From Mesostigma viride (lineage: Eukaryota > Streptophyta > Mesostigmatophyceae > Mesostigmatales > Mesostigmataceae): 64,000 nt of DNA. The first letter of the stretch is position 1, and each line of letters begins with the position of its first letter. Shown here piece by piece: positions 46,430 to 57,984 of the stretch. The DNA is taken from contig RPFO01000448.1 in the NCBI GenBank assembly GCA_009746045.1, positions 2,641,509 through 2,705,508 of the forward strand, given 5' to 3'. Under the pieces are notes generated by a model. The model worked only from the letters and a program-made list of their open reading frames with translations. It had not been told where the DNA came from and did no database searches. Both the position numbers and the translations under genes were made by a program.

Positions 46430-47780
46430 ATCGAAGCTCTCCCCCCCGGTCTGCCTCCCTTGACGCAGTGCTCTACGCCAAAATTTGTCGCCCATTCCCA
46501 AGAAAACCCGAACTTCCCATACCAAATGGGACGTCCGCCGCTTCGGCGCCGGCCAGCGGGATTTTTGCATCTTGGAAATCTTTACGCTCACGAAGGAACA
46601 ATGTGACGATGTTATCAAGTTCCTGGCCCGCATGACGAACTTTTCCTGCCTACCCCTGGCGACAAGGTCACCAAGCCCGCCTGGGAATGGCTGCTTCAAG
46701 AACCGGAGGCGTACTTGAAGGCAGTCATCATGCATGTGCAGCTACCTGCGCTGCGACGCCCACGACATCACCCAGATTGGCTACGCTGGCCTCAGGAGCC
46801 TCCTGCATGAGCGCAGACGGGCAGCCACAGCAGCTGCAGCATCCCCGCAGAGCAGCACCTCCCCCAGCACGGACTCCATCCGAGCTGCAGTGGCGGAGCA
46901 GCTGGCGTCGATGGCTGAGCAGCTCGCCGCCCTGAACGCGCCTGACGGCCCACTCAACACTCTCTCCGCCAAGGTCAACAACATTGAAGCCAGAGTCGCC
47001 CTTAAGCTCCAGCCTCAGTTTACTGCTACGCAAGAGCACATTGCCATCAAAGTTTCCGAGGCCACAGCCACTGTGACCACCCGCCTTAACCAGGTGGAAG
47101 GCTGAGTCGGCCAAGGCACCGTGAAACTTGAGGCAGTTGCTGCCAAGGTAGACGCTCTGGCCACGCAGGTCCCCGAGATCGCCGAGCGAACGGCCACCAT
47201 CGCCGCCCAACCTGCTGGTAGGGCTAGCGATGACCCCTCAACTCGCGCCTCCTGGGCGGACCTGCTCAAGAGCCAGGCATCCTCTACCACAACCGCCATC
47301 ACGGCCATCAAGCTCCAGGAGCTGGAAGACACGCGCCGCGAGGCCGCTGACCGCGACCGTCGCCGCTGCCGGGTCATCCTCAGGCGCTTCGACATGCTGC
47401 CGGAGGAGACCCCAGACTCTCTTCTCGACGAGCAGAAGAAACAGCTCTTGGCGTGGATGCAGCTGCCAGGTGCGATACTGTGCACAGGGCGCCTACCGCC
47501 TGCCCCATCCACGGGCCAAGGCTGGGCCCCCTCCAGTGGTCCTCACCTTCAGCGACATCACAGCCCGAGTTCGGTTCCTCTTTGCCGCAAGAAGCTGGTG
47601 GACACCTCCTGGTCGCTTGACGACGACCTGACGCCAGCCCAGCAGCAGCAACGCCGCGATCAGTGGCCCGACTACATCCGCCACAAGACCAACCCCGAGA
47701 AGCCCCAAGTGTACTGGCGGGGCGGGGACCTCTATGTCAACAAGAAACTGTGGAAGCCCCCCCGGGCTTCCCCGGGATAG
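46430..47780 (+). pseudogene. LINE ORF1 (RNA-binding/chaperone-type) with one in-frame stop
   Basis: The N-terminal part is frameshifted (SHTKWDVRRFGAGQRDFCIL near 46515). From 46734 to 47105 the frame encodes a helical segment (AAVAEQLASMAEQLAALNA, TLSAKVNNIEARVALKLQPQ) that looks like a coiled coil. After a TGA at 47103 the same frame reopens to 47780: LEAVAAKVDALATQVPEIAE, then RRCRVILRRFDMLPEETPDS, LDDDLTPAQQQQRRDQWPDY and VYWRGGDLYVNKKLWKPP. A coiled coil followed by an RRM-like block is the usual ORF1 layout of L1-type elements, whose protein coats the element RNA. Relatives lie at 6540-7290 and 22640-22975. This copy is the best preserved, needing one stop reversal and one upstream frame repair. 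Confidence 0.7.
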
Positions 47781-48200
47781 AGCACTCCAGCTAGTTGTCT
47801 AGATGGGGGCCGAATCGATTATGGGATAGCTTAGGCATTACAGCACTTGAAACGATATTAGCGCACAGCGTTATAGTACCTTCAATTAGCTCTGGCACCT
47901 TGTGGCCATCAGCTTGCGCCTTAATTAGCCGACGTCTTGAGCCCACCTCACATTTGTAGCAAAAGCTATGCGTCAGCCTACCTATGGTATTGCACTGGTT
48001 GTATTGCACCCACAGTGTTGCGCCCCGGCACCATGCCGTGGAGAGAGCGCTCTGTGGCCTGCCCACCTGCGGCAGTGAGAGAAGCTAGGGCGCCCTCCCT
48101 CCTTCTCACTGTGTATATAGGGCTGAAGGTTCCTTTACTCTGTATTGGCACCCACGTGACGCAGTCACGTGCTTATTAATTATTAATGAATTAATTAATA
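47781..48200 (+). repeat. Possible LINE 3' tail with hairpin and TTAA tract
   Basis: CACGTGACGCAGTCACGTG (hairpin) is followed by TTATTAATTATTAATGAATTA, ending at about 48201. The same hairpin and tail end the LINE at 22285-22325. It may be the 3' end of the element whose ORF1 precedes it, with ORF2 deleted. Confidence 0.5.
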
Positions 48201-48201
48201 C

Positions 48202-49953
48202 ATGGAATAAGTACTATCAAAATTTAGTACTTAAAGCGTGAGATCCATATGGAAACCATTCGGCATTAACTGCATAATGTTAACACACAAGTATGTAACT
48301 TTTTTTTGAAGAATGTGATGATATCAAAGTTACCATCTCACGTGACCCGAAACCAGGATACGAAAATGTTAGCTGATTGCGTTGTAACTCAAGAACTGCA
48401 CCCTACAGGTACACATCGCACACTCATTTCCTGGGATGTGCGTGCCCACCCAAGTACCCTACTACTTGGCAAAGATAGTCCCGTCCGTGATTTGCAGCAG
48501 CCCCCAGCAAAGAGGCGCCCTCGTAGAATTTTGTATTGTACAGCATGGTCCCTGAGAGACATGCCACGAGCTTGGCTGTGGCGACTCATGGAAACGTGTC
48601 ACCCTGACGTTCTTTCCACAGCCAGCTGGATTCCATATCACCCAGCCCACTGAAGCCAGTGACGCGCCCACTCCAGCACATGAGCACGGGGCATACCACA
48701 TCCTGCCACCCTGCCGTGGTCAGACACCCGCTAGGTCCTAACGGACGTCACCTGTGCTAAGTAACAGGCGCTTGTTAGGGCTCGCGCTCTAGGGCTTACC
48801 CATGCAACAAGAAGAAAGGCTACCACCAACCAATAAAGACAAGTAGACGGGAGCTAAGAGCGCACAGCCCAGCTGACCTCCTCCTGGGCCTTAACCTTAA
48901 ATAACGAAGGCACAGGTGTTCGCAGCCACGCCCGGACACAGGGCCTCCACAGCTCAGCACCCGAAACCTGTTAAAACACCCTCGAAATGGCCACAAAAAG
49001 GCCTCAAAAGAATCTCTCTCGCCTTGGAGACACGGGCGTGCCCCCGACTCGGCATCAAATAGCACACGGTCACAAATCTTGCTGCTAGTATTCCAGCTTC
49101 AAGCAAGTCAACTCACGCCCATTCCCGCCAGACATTGAAGGCCTGGGGCCCAAACGTCCTCCCGTGTGGCTGCATCTTTGACAACCTTCCCCAAGGACGC
49201 ATGCACAACCCATGGGCGTCCCCAAACAGGGCCACATCGCAGCGGTCTCCACAGCACAAGACGCATGCCAAACCCCAACTCTTCAACCGTTCGGCCTGCC
49301 CGAATTCCGCCACTCCCAAGACCCACCCCTTCCCTTCCATCCCTTCTCACCCCGCTCACCCTCAGAAGAGCGTCCAAGGCATCCCTGCCCCCCCCCCCCC
49401 TAATGGGCCTGTCCTGCAGCCATGTCCGCGATACGCCTTTAGCTGCCCGCCACACCCCCCGAATCGCCGCCGCCTTCCAATGAATAGAAGGCACCCCATC
49501 CCCCACATGCGATCCGACAGGACATATACACTGGCGTAGATGGGGCCATATAAATTGATGTAAAATGGGACAGCAGCCAACCCACTTTACGTAAAACAGG
49601 CCGGCTGTCAGCCCACGTGACAGAAAACAAGCCAGCAGTCAGCCACCGTTTCAGAGACGGGCAGGCGGACCACTCTAGGCCACCCAGCACGCCGATGGCC
49701 ATCACGAGCGTCAAGCCACCCAACCGCTGATGGCCGTAACACCTGCAGGGACCTTCAAGCCCACTCCCTTGGCGACCGAGGCAAGAGAGCTCCAAGACCG
49801 GGTAAAACTCCCAGGCGAACAACGTCCATAAGCATCAGGCCGTAAAGACGGAGGCCATACAGATGGACGGAGGCATGCTAAAGGCAGCAGGGACAAGGCA
49901 GGCCAAGGCAGGGCCAGGGCACTATCATTTGAAAGGCCTGTTCCAAGGCAGGC
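48202..49953. other. Intergenic, downstream of the CNB-kinase gene
   Basis: No conserved protein is found. The part nearest 49953 is the 3' flank of the minus-strand kinase. Proline-rich and basic frames between 49100 and 49540 look non-coding. Confidence 0.4.
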
Positions 49954-52900
49954 TCATGGCACGGCCACTTTGAGCTGCTTGAGAAGTTTCCGCGTCATCA
50001 ACAGGTTGGCATCCTCGGGCGATAGCCCATGGGCCGCCGATGCCGCCCCGCTGCTTCCTTCCGGCCCCGCGCCCTGGGCCCTAACCTCCTCCCCTCGAGC
50101 CGCCCCTTCCCCAGCGGCCCCGCGATTGCTACCACCATCCGCACCGCCAGCACCGGTCATCGCCTCGTCCCCGCCGCTGCCATCGGCGCCCGCTGCCGGG
50201 ATCAAAATCGTGGGCAGATCCTTGCGCTTGACGCGGAGAGGGCTGAGCGGGCTGAGCGGGCTGAGCGCGTTCGCATGCGGGCTGAGTGGGTGTGCGCTCG
50301 GAGAGAAAGGGCCGTGCCCGTTGCCATACGCGCTGGCGCTCCCTGGGCTGAACGCGCCACCGTTGGGCCGGTATGCAGGGTACTCCCCGCCCCCGCCGCC
50401 AGAATAAGGGCTCGAACCGGGGGTCCTATCAGGGGACAGCTGCGGACGCGAGGGCGCAAAGGGGCTATTGCTGAACGGGCTCGCCGCAAACGGGCTGTTG
50501 CTGATCGGGCTGAACGGGCTAGTCGGCCCATCACTCCCCGTGGGGCTGAACATGCGGGGCGTCGACCGGCCGCTCCTCGGCGTGGTTGCCCCGCTGATTC
50601 GCCGCGACCGTCGCCGCTGCAGCTTGGTCCGCTCGGTCTCCTGGTGCTTCGCCGCGGCCATTGAGCGGAGCTTCGCTGCGATCTCGGGGGAGCTCTCGAG
50701 CAGCAGCATGAGGTCATCCTTGCGGATCTTGATCGCACGTACATCGGAAACGGCCTTGACCGTCTCGCTGTGGTGGCGCCCGCCGAGCACGAGCGCGATC
50801 TCGCCGACAAAGAAGCCCTCGTTGTTGTCGTTCGCGCCATAGTTCTGGCGCAGCACGGGCGTGTGGTCCTCCCCCTCCCCGTAGTCGTCGTCGTTCCAGT
50901 CCTCGTCGTCCACGTCCTCAAAATCGTCGTCGTCGTCCATGAACCTCGAGCTGTGCACCTCGCGCCTCTCCACGATTGTCTCAAACACCCGCCCTTCGTC
51001 GACCTGCCCCCCCCCTCGCCACCCCCCTCCCCTCCCCCCCCTCCCCTGCTCGGCGGCGATGGCCTCCTCGAAGCTCCTCGTGGCCCGAGCCTTGGAGCGC
51101 GGCGTGAGCGGCTCGCCCAGCTGCTCCAGGTGGTGCTCCAGGGTCATCCCCTTGGGCACGCTGAAGCTGCTCGGGCGGTCGTTCTCGATGATCATGTCCG
51201 TAATCCCGTTGAACACAAAGTAGGCCTCCATCGCCTCGCTGCCCTGCCGCGCGATCGTGTCCCCCGCCTTGAACGAGACCTCCTCGATGTCGCTCTGGAG
51301 GGCCAGGGAGTCCATCATCATGCCGCTCCCCTTGGAAGTACTGGGGATCTCCGGGAGGCCGAACTCAAGCTCCATCTGCAGCCGGCGGATCAGCTTCTTG
51401 CGCAGCTTGTCCCTCAGGAGCAGCTTTTTGTGCGCCTGCTCCTGGAGCCGCTTCTTCACGTCGGGCTCCCGCTCGAGCAGCTCGCGGAGGGCGCGCTCGG
51501 AGAGGACGAGCACCTGGCAGTCGGTGACCGCGCACACGGACATGGAGCGGTACGTCTGCGTTAGGATCATCGCGGTCTCGCCGATGAAGCTCCCCTTGGA
51601 GACGCGCGACAGCTCCATCTGGCCGCTCTTCTCCTTCTTCTGCGTCGACGAGAAGAAGACGTCCTCGATGTACACCGAGACGACGCCCGAGTTGATGAAG
51701 AAGCACTCTGTCGCCTCCTCCCCTTGCTGGAAGATGACGTCGCCGGCCTTATACGTACGCTGGGGCAGGCTGATGTCGCAGAACATCTCGGTGAGCGACA
51801 TGCTCGAGATGGCGTTGGAGACGTCCTTGTCGGAGACCTCCACGGGCTTTGGGGCGGTTGTTTTGGAATAGATAGTCATGCGCAGGTTCTGGTTGTCGGT
51901 CGTCCACGAGTCGGTCATGACCTCGACGAGCGAGAGGCGCTTGCGTGGGTCCTTGTGCAGCATGCCCAGCAGCAGCTGCTCCACGTCCTTGCTGATCGCA
52001 TGGCCCGAGGGGAACTCGAGCGGCTTCTCGCGTATGTTCTCGTACAGTTTGTGCATCGAGGGGCCCACAAAGGGGAGCCGCGCGAACAGGAGAGAGTAGA
52101 GAGTGACGCCGAGCGCCCAGACGTCGGCGCCGCGACCGTGGTACGTCCCAGGGACAAGCATCTCGGGGGCCATGAAGGACGGGGTCCCTGCGGTTTGAGA
52201 GACCAGGTCGCCGTCGACGAGGTCGTCGGCACAAATGTGGGCCGCGCCGAAATCGGCAATCTTGACAGTTCCGTCCTTGGTCTTGAGCAGGTTCTCGGGC
52301 TTGATGTCGCGGTGGAGGATGCGCTGGTGGTGGAGGTAGTAGAGGCCGTAGCAGATGTCGTGAAAGATGCGGCGCGCGTCCGCCTCGTGCATCGGCTGCT
52401 GCGGCTTTTTGGGGTTGACCAGCGACCCGCCCTCGGCGTACTCGAGCACCATGAGCACCGCGTCCGGCATGTCCGCCGAGTCGATCACGTGGTACAGCCG
52501 GATGATGTTGCGGTGGTCCAGCTTCTTCAGGATGGCGATCTCGCGCATCGGGCCGTCCAGCGCGGCCTCGCTCTCGGGCTTCCGGCGGGAAGGCAGACGG
52601 CGGAACTTGCGGCGCTCTACCTTCTTGATCACGCACGGACGATTGCCGTCCATGAGGTTCAGGCACAGCTTCGCGACGCCCGACGTGCCTCGCCCAAGCG
52701 TCTTGATGACCAGGTATTTCCCGGTCTTGGACTGGAATTCTCTCCCGGATCGCAGGCCCTGGTCGTCCATGCTGATATCGGACTCGGAGTCGGCATCCGA
52801 ACTTCTGCGATGCTCGTGCATGTACGTGTAGGGGTCGGCCACGTGAAGCTCCGACGCAGCCGTCTCCGAGAAAGGATGCCGTGGGGGCTTCGCACTCCCA

Positions 52901-53100
52901 GGCGTCCCCACAGCGGGAGACCCGTTGCCATCCAGGCGACCGTTGTCCGCTACCGCGCCCTCCGGAACGGAGGCTAGCCCTCCATCTCCATTCATTAGCC
53001 CTCTAAGTTTCTCGCTCCCTGCAAAGGGAGAGCCCACATCCATATCAACACCGGCGACCTCCCTCCCTACGGCACACATATCCCCCGGCATGGTGCCCAA
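49954..53100 (-). CDS. CaMKK-type Ser/Thr kinase with two C-terminal cyclic-nucleotide-binding domains
   Basis: A single exon of 1048 residues. The kinase domain spans about 129-400: Gly loop GRGTSG (136-141), Lys159 in VIKK, Glu187, HRDIKPEN (Asp265, Asn270), DFG (283-285), and activation loop SQTAGTPSFMAPE. An Arg/Pro-rich insert (RRKFRRLPSRRKPES, about 163-177) is characteristic of calcium/calmodulin-dependent kinase kinases, which phosphorylate AMPK/SnRK1-type kinases. Two cNMP-binding folds follow: CNB-A (about 440-570, YKAGDVIFQQGEEATECFFI and FIGETAMILTQTYRSMSV) and CNB-B (about 600-830, FKAGDTIARQGSEAMEAYFV and VGEIALVLGGRHHSETV). CNB-B is split by a roughly 140-residue Gly-rich and acidic insert. 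The tail is Ser/Pro/Gly-rich with an RRSRRISG site. The order kinase-then-CNB is the reverse of PKG. Start at ATG 53098-53100; a second Met lies three codons in. Binding of cAMP/cGMP is inferred. Confidence 0.92.
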   Translation of the reverse strand: MGTMPGDMCAVGREVAGVDMDVGSPFAGSEKLRGLMNGDGGLASVPEGAVADNGRLDGNGSPAVGTPGSAKPPRHPFSETAASELHVADPYTYMHEHRRSSDADSESDISMDDQGLRSGREFQSKTGKYLVIKTLGRGTSGVAKLCLNLMDGNRPCVIKKVERRKFRRLPSRRKPESEAALDGPMREIAILKKLDHRNIIRLYHVIDSADMPDAVLMVLEYAEGGSLVNPKKPQQPMHEADARRIFHDICYGLYYLHHQRILHRDIKPENLLKTKDGTVKIADFGAAHICADDLVDGDLVSQTAGTPSFMAPEMLVPGTYHGRGADVWALGVTLYSLLFARLPFVGPSMHKLYENIREKPLEFPSGHAISKDVEQLLLGMLHKDPRKRLSLVEVMTDSWTTDNQNLRMTIYSKTTAPKPVEVSDKDVSNAISSMSLTEMFCDISLPQRTYKAGDVIFQQGEEATECFFINSGVVSVYIEDVFFSSTQKKEKSGQMELSRVSKGSFIGETAMILTQTYRSMSVCAVTDCQVLVLSERALRELLEREPDVKKRLQEQAHKKLLLRDKLRKKLIRRLQMELEFGLPEIPSTSKGSGMMMDSLALQSDIEEVSFKAGDTIARQGSEAMEAYFVFNGITDMIIENDRPSSFSVPKGMTLEHHLEQLGEPLTPRSKARATRSFEEAIAAEQGRGGRGGGWRGGGQVDEGRVFETIVERREVHSSRFMDDDDDFEDVDDEDWNDDDYGEGEDHTPVLRQNYGANDNNEGFFVGEIALVLGGRHHSETVKAVSDVRAIKIRKDDLMLLLESSPEIAAKLRSMAAAKHQETERTKLQRRRSRRISGATTPRSGRSTPRMFSPTGSDGPTSPFSPISNSPFAASPFSNSPFAPSRPQLSPDRTPGSSPYSGGGGGEYPAYRPNGGAFSPGSASAYGNGHGPFSPSAHPLSPHANALSPLSPLSPLRVKRKDLPTILIPAAGADGSGGDEAMTGAGGADGGSNRGAAGEGAARGEEVRAQGAGPEGSSGAASAAHGLSPEDANLLMTRKLLKQLKVAVP

Positions 53101-54730
53101 TTAAAGAGTTAATTAAAGCGGCAACCGACACTCCATCATCCTACCCATGCAAACGTACACATCCATGCCATAACTAAAGCTTTGTCGATACTGCGTCATG
53201 AGCATTGCCTGTTAGCGTATTACAAAGGCAAATTCCCTCCTCAGCGTGGCTAAAACCCTACGAGATGCGGTTATGCCGTTCTTCGGGCATGCGCATTGTC
53301 TCGCTTCCCGCGACCCGCGGTAAACACTGCGAAGGCTCAGATTCGGGCACCACTACAGTATGGTCAACGCAAAGAACGCCTGGACGTAGCCCTGGCGTGG
53401 CGTCCTCGTACGGTCTTCCTGATTGCGAGCCGCTGCTTGGGTGTCTTGAGTTCAAACGCCTTGTTTCATCCACTCACCTCGAGTTGCGAAAATTGTCAGC
53501 CAGTCTGCAAGAAGACGGGTTAGAAATTGCGTAGATCTATTGCGACTTTGGCCCCGCATGGCGCACAATGCCGGCAGGTGCCTGTCTCATGTCTGTCGTT
53601 ACCTCCGTGGTATGTCAGAAGATTTCCGGGTAAATGGGTATTTTTTATTAACCAATAGGAATATCGTTAGGTTAAGAGGTACCACGTATCGACCGAGTGG
53701 TATGTCAGAAGATTTACGGGGGCTGTGCCTACATTCCTATATCCCACTGGTAGATACTAATGCCCTGATGCCTCGGTAAAGCGCCTTATTTATCTTTTTA
53801 TATTTAGTATGCAACGGTAGTCTCGCTGACGCCACGTCGACGTCCGGGCTGTGGACACCACCACAACACGTGTCGATCGGTGGCATGCCCAGGCCCTGAT
53901 ACGGTCGTGATGTCCTCCAGAATTGCAGTTTGGCCATCGTGGAGACAGCCAAGCACGTGCGCGCTGCACGCAGCGCGACTGCAGGCACTGCATCCGCGTC
54001 TTTGCCAATACGCCGCACTTAGAAACGACTTTATAGAGTAGCCAGTTTGGGGGGGGGGACTTTTTAAAGGCAAAAATACGAGGATGATTGCGCAGACAGC
54101 GCGTGTTGCTCAGTTTGCCGCAAGCCTTGGATATCCTTCCCGGTCCAGCCGGGTGGTCGCCAGATCTGTACCTCCTGCGCGCCGAGCAGTGTGTGATGGC
54201 CCATTCCCACAGCGTGTTGCCCTTTGTCCAGGACGCCGGCAATTTTTTCTGCACCTAGCTTTAGCAGCCTCTACTACCATGTCTTCATCCGCGCCAGCGT
54301 CTGCCGCATCGGCCTCCATCCAGCCTGACCGGCAGCGAGCGATGCGAGACACCCGGCAAGGGATGGACCTGTTTACCCAGGTAATTGCCCATATGTTGGT
54401 CAGGCTACATCCACGGTTCGACGGGGGCGATGTGGCGGGCTTCTTTCCCAGGGCAACGCTTTCCTTGCTGGCCACGAGCACAGCTAGTTTTACAGGCATA
54501 CGTCACTATACATGTCAGTATATAAACAGCATGTATGTCAGCATATAACAGTAGTAGCATAGCCATATGTCACTCTGCGTTGGTTGTCTCCTTGATATGT
54601 CATTCTGTAGAACTTAAGCGTGCTGCACTGCATTACTTGTTGCACAGAAGACAGGAATACCTCAGGCATGGCACCATCGCCCATTTTCTGCACCCCTCCG
54701 GCAGTCCATACACGCAAAAACATAATCACA
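53101..54730. other. Upstream region of the CNB-kinase, no other gene seen
   Basis: The minus-strand kinase promoter should lie here. TTAAAGAGTTAATTAAAG directly precedes the start. Two near-identical GGTATGTCAGAAGATTT motifs occur at about 53608 and 53699. A GGTTGTCTCCTTGATAT dispersed repeat end lies at 54577-54595, about 140 bp before the giant array. Frames at 53790-54550 show no family signal. Confidence 0.4.
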
Positions 54731-54733
54731 ATA

Positions 54734-57700
54734 CACAACACACAACACACAACAACAACACACAACACACAACACACAACACACAACACACAACACACAA
54801 CACACAACACACAGCACACAACACACAACACGCAACACACAACACAACACACAACACACAACACACAACACACAACACACAACACACAACACACAACACA
54901 CAACACACAACACACAACACACAACACACGACACACGACACACGACACACGACACACAACACACAACACACAACACACAACACACAACACACAACACACA
55001 ACACACAACACACAACACACAACACACAACACACGACACACGACACACGACACACAACACACAACACACAACACACAACACACAACACACAACACACAAC
55101 ACACAACACACAACACACAACACACAACACACAACGCACAACGCACAACGCACAACACACAACACACAACACACAACATACAACACACAACACACAACAC
55201 ACAACCCACAACCCACAACCCACAAACACACAACACACAACACGCAACACGCAACACACAACACACAACACACAACACACAAACACACAACACACAACAC
55301 ACAACACACAACACACAACACACAACACACAACACACAACACACAACACACAACACACAACACACAACACACAACACACAACCCTTAACCAACAACACAC
55401 AACACACAACACACAACACACAACACACAACACACAACCCTTAACCAACAACACACAACACACAACACACAACACACAACACACAACACACAACACACAA
55501 CACACAACACACAACACACAACACACAACACACAACACACAACACACAACACACACACAACACACAACACACAACACACAACACACATCACACAACACAC
55601 AACACACAACACACAACACACAACACACAACACACAACACACAACACACAACACACAACACACAACACACAACCCACAACCCACAACACACAACACACAA
55701 CCCTTAACCCACAACACACAACACACAACACACAACACACAACACACAACACACGACACACGACACACGACACAGGACACACAACACACAACACACAACA
55801 CACAACACACAACACACAACACACAACACACAACACACAACACACAACACACACACAACACACAACACACACACAACACACAACACACAACACACGACAC
55901 ACGACACACGACACACAACACACAACACACAACACACAACACACAACACACAACACACAACACACAACACACAACACACAACACACAACGCACAACGCAC
56001 AACACACAACCCACAACACACAACCCACAACATACAACACACAACACACAACACACAACCCACAACACACAACACACAAACACACAACACACAACACGCA
56101 ACACACAACACACAACACACAACACACAACCACACAACACACAACACACAACACACAACACACAACACACAACACACAACACACAACACACAACACACAA
56201 CACACAACACACAACACACAACACACAACACACAACACACAACCCTTAACCAACAACACACAACACACAACACACAACACACAACACACAACACACAACA
56301 CACAACACACAACACACAACACACAACACACAACACACATCACACAACACACAACACACAACACACAACACACAACACACAACACACAACACACAACACA
56401 CAACACACAACACACAACACACAACACACAACACACAACACACAACACACAACACACAACACACAACACACAACACACAACACACCACACACGACGCACA
56501 ACACACAACACACAACACACAACACACAACACACAACACACAACACACAACACACAACACACAACACACAACACACAACACACAACACACAACACACAAC
56601 ACACAACACACAACACACAACACACAACACACAACACACAACACACAACACACAACACACAACACACAGCCCACAACCCACAACACACAACACACAACAC
56701 ACAACACACAACACACAACACACAACACACAACACACAACACACAACACACAACACACAGCACACAACACACAACCCACAACACACAACACACAACACAC
56801 AACACACAACACACAACACACAACACACAACACACAACACACAACACACAACACACAACACACAACACACAACACACAACACACAACACACAACGCACAA
56901 CGCACAACACACAACACACAACACACAACCCACAACATACAACACACAACACACAACACACAACCCACAACACACAACACACAAACACACAACACACAAC
57001 ACGCAACACACAACACACAACACACAACACACAAACACACAACACACAACACACAACACACAACACACAACACACAACACACAACACACAACACACAACA
57101 CACAACACACAACACACAACACACAACACACAACACACAACACACAACCCTTAACCAACAACACACAACACACAACACACAACACACAACACACAACACA
57201 CAACACACAACACACAACACACAACACACAACACACAACACACAACACACAACACACATCACACAACACACAACACACAACACACAACACACAACACACA
57301 ACACACAACACACAACACACAACACACAACACACAACACACAACACACAACACACAACACACAACACACAACACACAACACACAACACACAACACACAAC
57401 ACACAACACACCACACACGACGCACAACACACAACACACAACACACAACACACAACACACAACACACAACACACAACACACAACACACAACACACAACAC
57501 ACAACACACAACACACAACACACAACACACAACACACAACACACAACACACAACACACAACACACAACACACAACACACAACACACAACACACAACCCAC
57601 AGCACACAACCCACAACCCACAACACACAACACACAACACACAACACACAACACACAACACACAACACACAACACACAACACACAACACACAGCACACAA

Positions 57701-57804
57701 CACACAACCCACAACACACAACACACAACACACAACACACAACACACAACACACAACACACAACACACAACACACAACACACAACACACAACACACAACA
57801 CACA
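54734..57804. repeat. AACACAC satellite array, 3.1 kb, with higher-order structure
   Basis: About 440 units, mostly the 7-mer AACACAC. Variant units (GCACAAC pairs, CATACAAC, CATCACAC, CCCTTAACC, CGACACA, CCACAACC) recur in the same order. The GCACAACGCACAAC marker lies at about 55135, 55990 and 56893, and CATACAAC at about 55178, 56032 and 56936. This gives a higher-order unit of about 0.85-0.9 kb present roughly three times. Long Cys/Val or His/Thr/Asn frames here are artefacts. Confidence 0.97.
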
Positions 57805-57830
57805 TGCATGTTTCACTAACACATTGAGTT

Positions 57831-57964
57831 AGGTTAAATAGTGCCGGAACCTTTTGCCCACTCGGCCGAATTAACTTGGGTGCTCGGAAGTGGTTATTCC
57901 GGGCAAAATAGTGTGACGGACCGAATTGCCTCAGTGGGCAAAAGGTTCCGGCACTATTTAACCT
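57831..57964. mobile_element. 134-bp MITE between two satellite arrays
   Basis: The terminal inverted repeats are perfect for 32 bp (57831-57862 and 57933-57964), containing AATAGTGCCGGAACC and TTTTGCCCACT, and extend imperfectly through TGAGT(T/A) on both sides. The interior is unique in this window. It sits between the AACACAC and CCCCATG arrays. Superfamily undetermined. Confidence 0.85.
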
Positions 57965-57984
57965 TACTCATTGTCTGGTGTTCT

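Noticed and set aside
53790-54254. A 154-codon minus-strand frame upstream of the CNB kinase
   Set aside because: No domain, unusual composition and overlapping alternative frames. A transposase remnant was considered, but no DDE motif is visible.
54535-57822. Frames of up to 519 codons rich in Cys/Val or His/Thr/Asn
   Set aside because: Product of the stop-free AACACAC satellite.
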